Assembly (NCBI GenBank): GCA_003650785.1
Contig: QMRW01000078.1
Location: 1-6,016 of the forward strand
Length of the DNA: 6,016 nt
Source of the DNA: Thermoprotei archaeon
GTDB taxonomy: Archaea; Thermoproteota; Thermoprotei; Thermofilales; B20-G17
Direction: 5' to 3'
Shown here piece after piece: positions 5,874 through 6,016 of the stretch; positions within the stretch are counted from its first letter, which is position 1, and each line of letters opens with the position of its first letter. Both the position numbers and the translations under genes were made by a program. A model generated the notes under the pieces. That model searched no databases. It saw nothing but the letters and a program-made list of their open reading frames with translations, and was not told the origin of the DNA.

Positions 5874-6016
5874 TTCGATGCCCCTACTATACTCTCTATG
5901 GCCTCTTTAGCTACTCTGTGTGTAGCTACGTAAGTTTTAGCCTCTACTCTAACCTCTACAAGCTTCTCTGGATTGAGAATTAATCTGTGATTAAGTACTG
6001 GAAATATAACTTCGTC
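5870..6016 (-). CDS. MoxR-family AAA+ ATPase, C-terminal fragment (5' end cut by window edge)
   Basis: The last 48 residues and TGA stop of a gene running in from the right edge, too short for a length-limited search. The fragment reads DEVIFPVLNHRLILNPE and ends VGASK. A 'D-V-x-x-x-x-x-P-V-L-x-H-R-L-x-L' element followed by a short helical tail is typical of the C-terminal lid domain of MoxR ATPases, just after the AAA+ core. The Walker motifs lie outside the window. Its stop overlaps the DUF58 start by 4 nt, which independently fits the very common MoxR-DUF58 gene pair. MoxR proteins are thought to act as chaperone-like ATPases that help assemble or activate VWA-containing partners. The assignment rests on this short motif plus context, which together are convincing. 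Confidence 0.85.
   Translation of the reverse strand, partial: DEVIFPVLNHRLILNPEKLVEVRVEAKTYVATHRVAKEAIESIVGASK

Noticed and set aside
1..6016. Search for tRNA or rRNA genes, CRISPR repeats, insertion sequences or a terminator.
   Set aside because: None seen. Protein-coding sequence on the minus strand fills nearly the whole window, and no intergenic stretch exceeds about 63 nt.

Overview
The window looks like a piece of an AT-rich archaeal genome, most likely a hyperthermophilic Thermoproteota (Crenarchaeota) lineage. The reasons are the heavy use of AGA/AGG, ATA and CTA codons, GTG and TTG starts, short purine-rich GAGGTGA-type ribosome sites 5-7 nt before starts, near-zero intergenic spacing, and a bifunctional phosphoglucose/phosphomannose isomerase of the archaeal type. 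The lineage is inferred from style and gene content; no rRNA is present to prove it.

All seven genes lie on the minus strand, so transcription runs from high to low coordinates and the two edge genes are cut. In order of transcription they are: the C-terminal 48 residues of a MoxR-family AAA+ ATPase (edge, 6016-5870); a soluble DUF58 protein with a VWA-like fold (5873-4968), overlapping MoxR by 4 nt; an unrecognised single-pass, highly helical membrane protein (4904-3774); two tandem membrane-anchored VWA-domain proteins (3772-2789 and 2787-1804), each 327 residues from the preferred start; a DUF72 (YecE-like) protein (1785-1015); and a bifunctional phosphoglucose/phosphomannose isomerase (1014 to the left edge, C-terminus missing). 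The largest gap, 54-63 nt, is between DUF58 and the helical membrane protein. The other gaps are 0, 1, 1 and 18 nt.

The first five genes form a MoxR/VWA cassette resembling the bacterial MoxR-DUF58-BatA-BatB order. BatC, BatD and BatE are not in this window, and the helical membrane protein sits where an accessory subunit would be expected. Charge distribution suggests that both membrane VWA domains and the helical domain face outside the cell, while MoxR and DUF58 are cytoplasmic. A plausible reading is an ATP-driven cytoplasmic module coupled to an extracytoplasmic metal-binding module. DUF72 and the sugar-phosphate isomerase are probably passengers at the 3' end of the same transcription unit.

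For three genes the longest possible reading frame probably starts too far upstream. Ribosome sites and stop codons support shorter starts, and those are used in the features.
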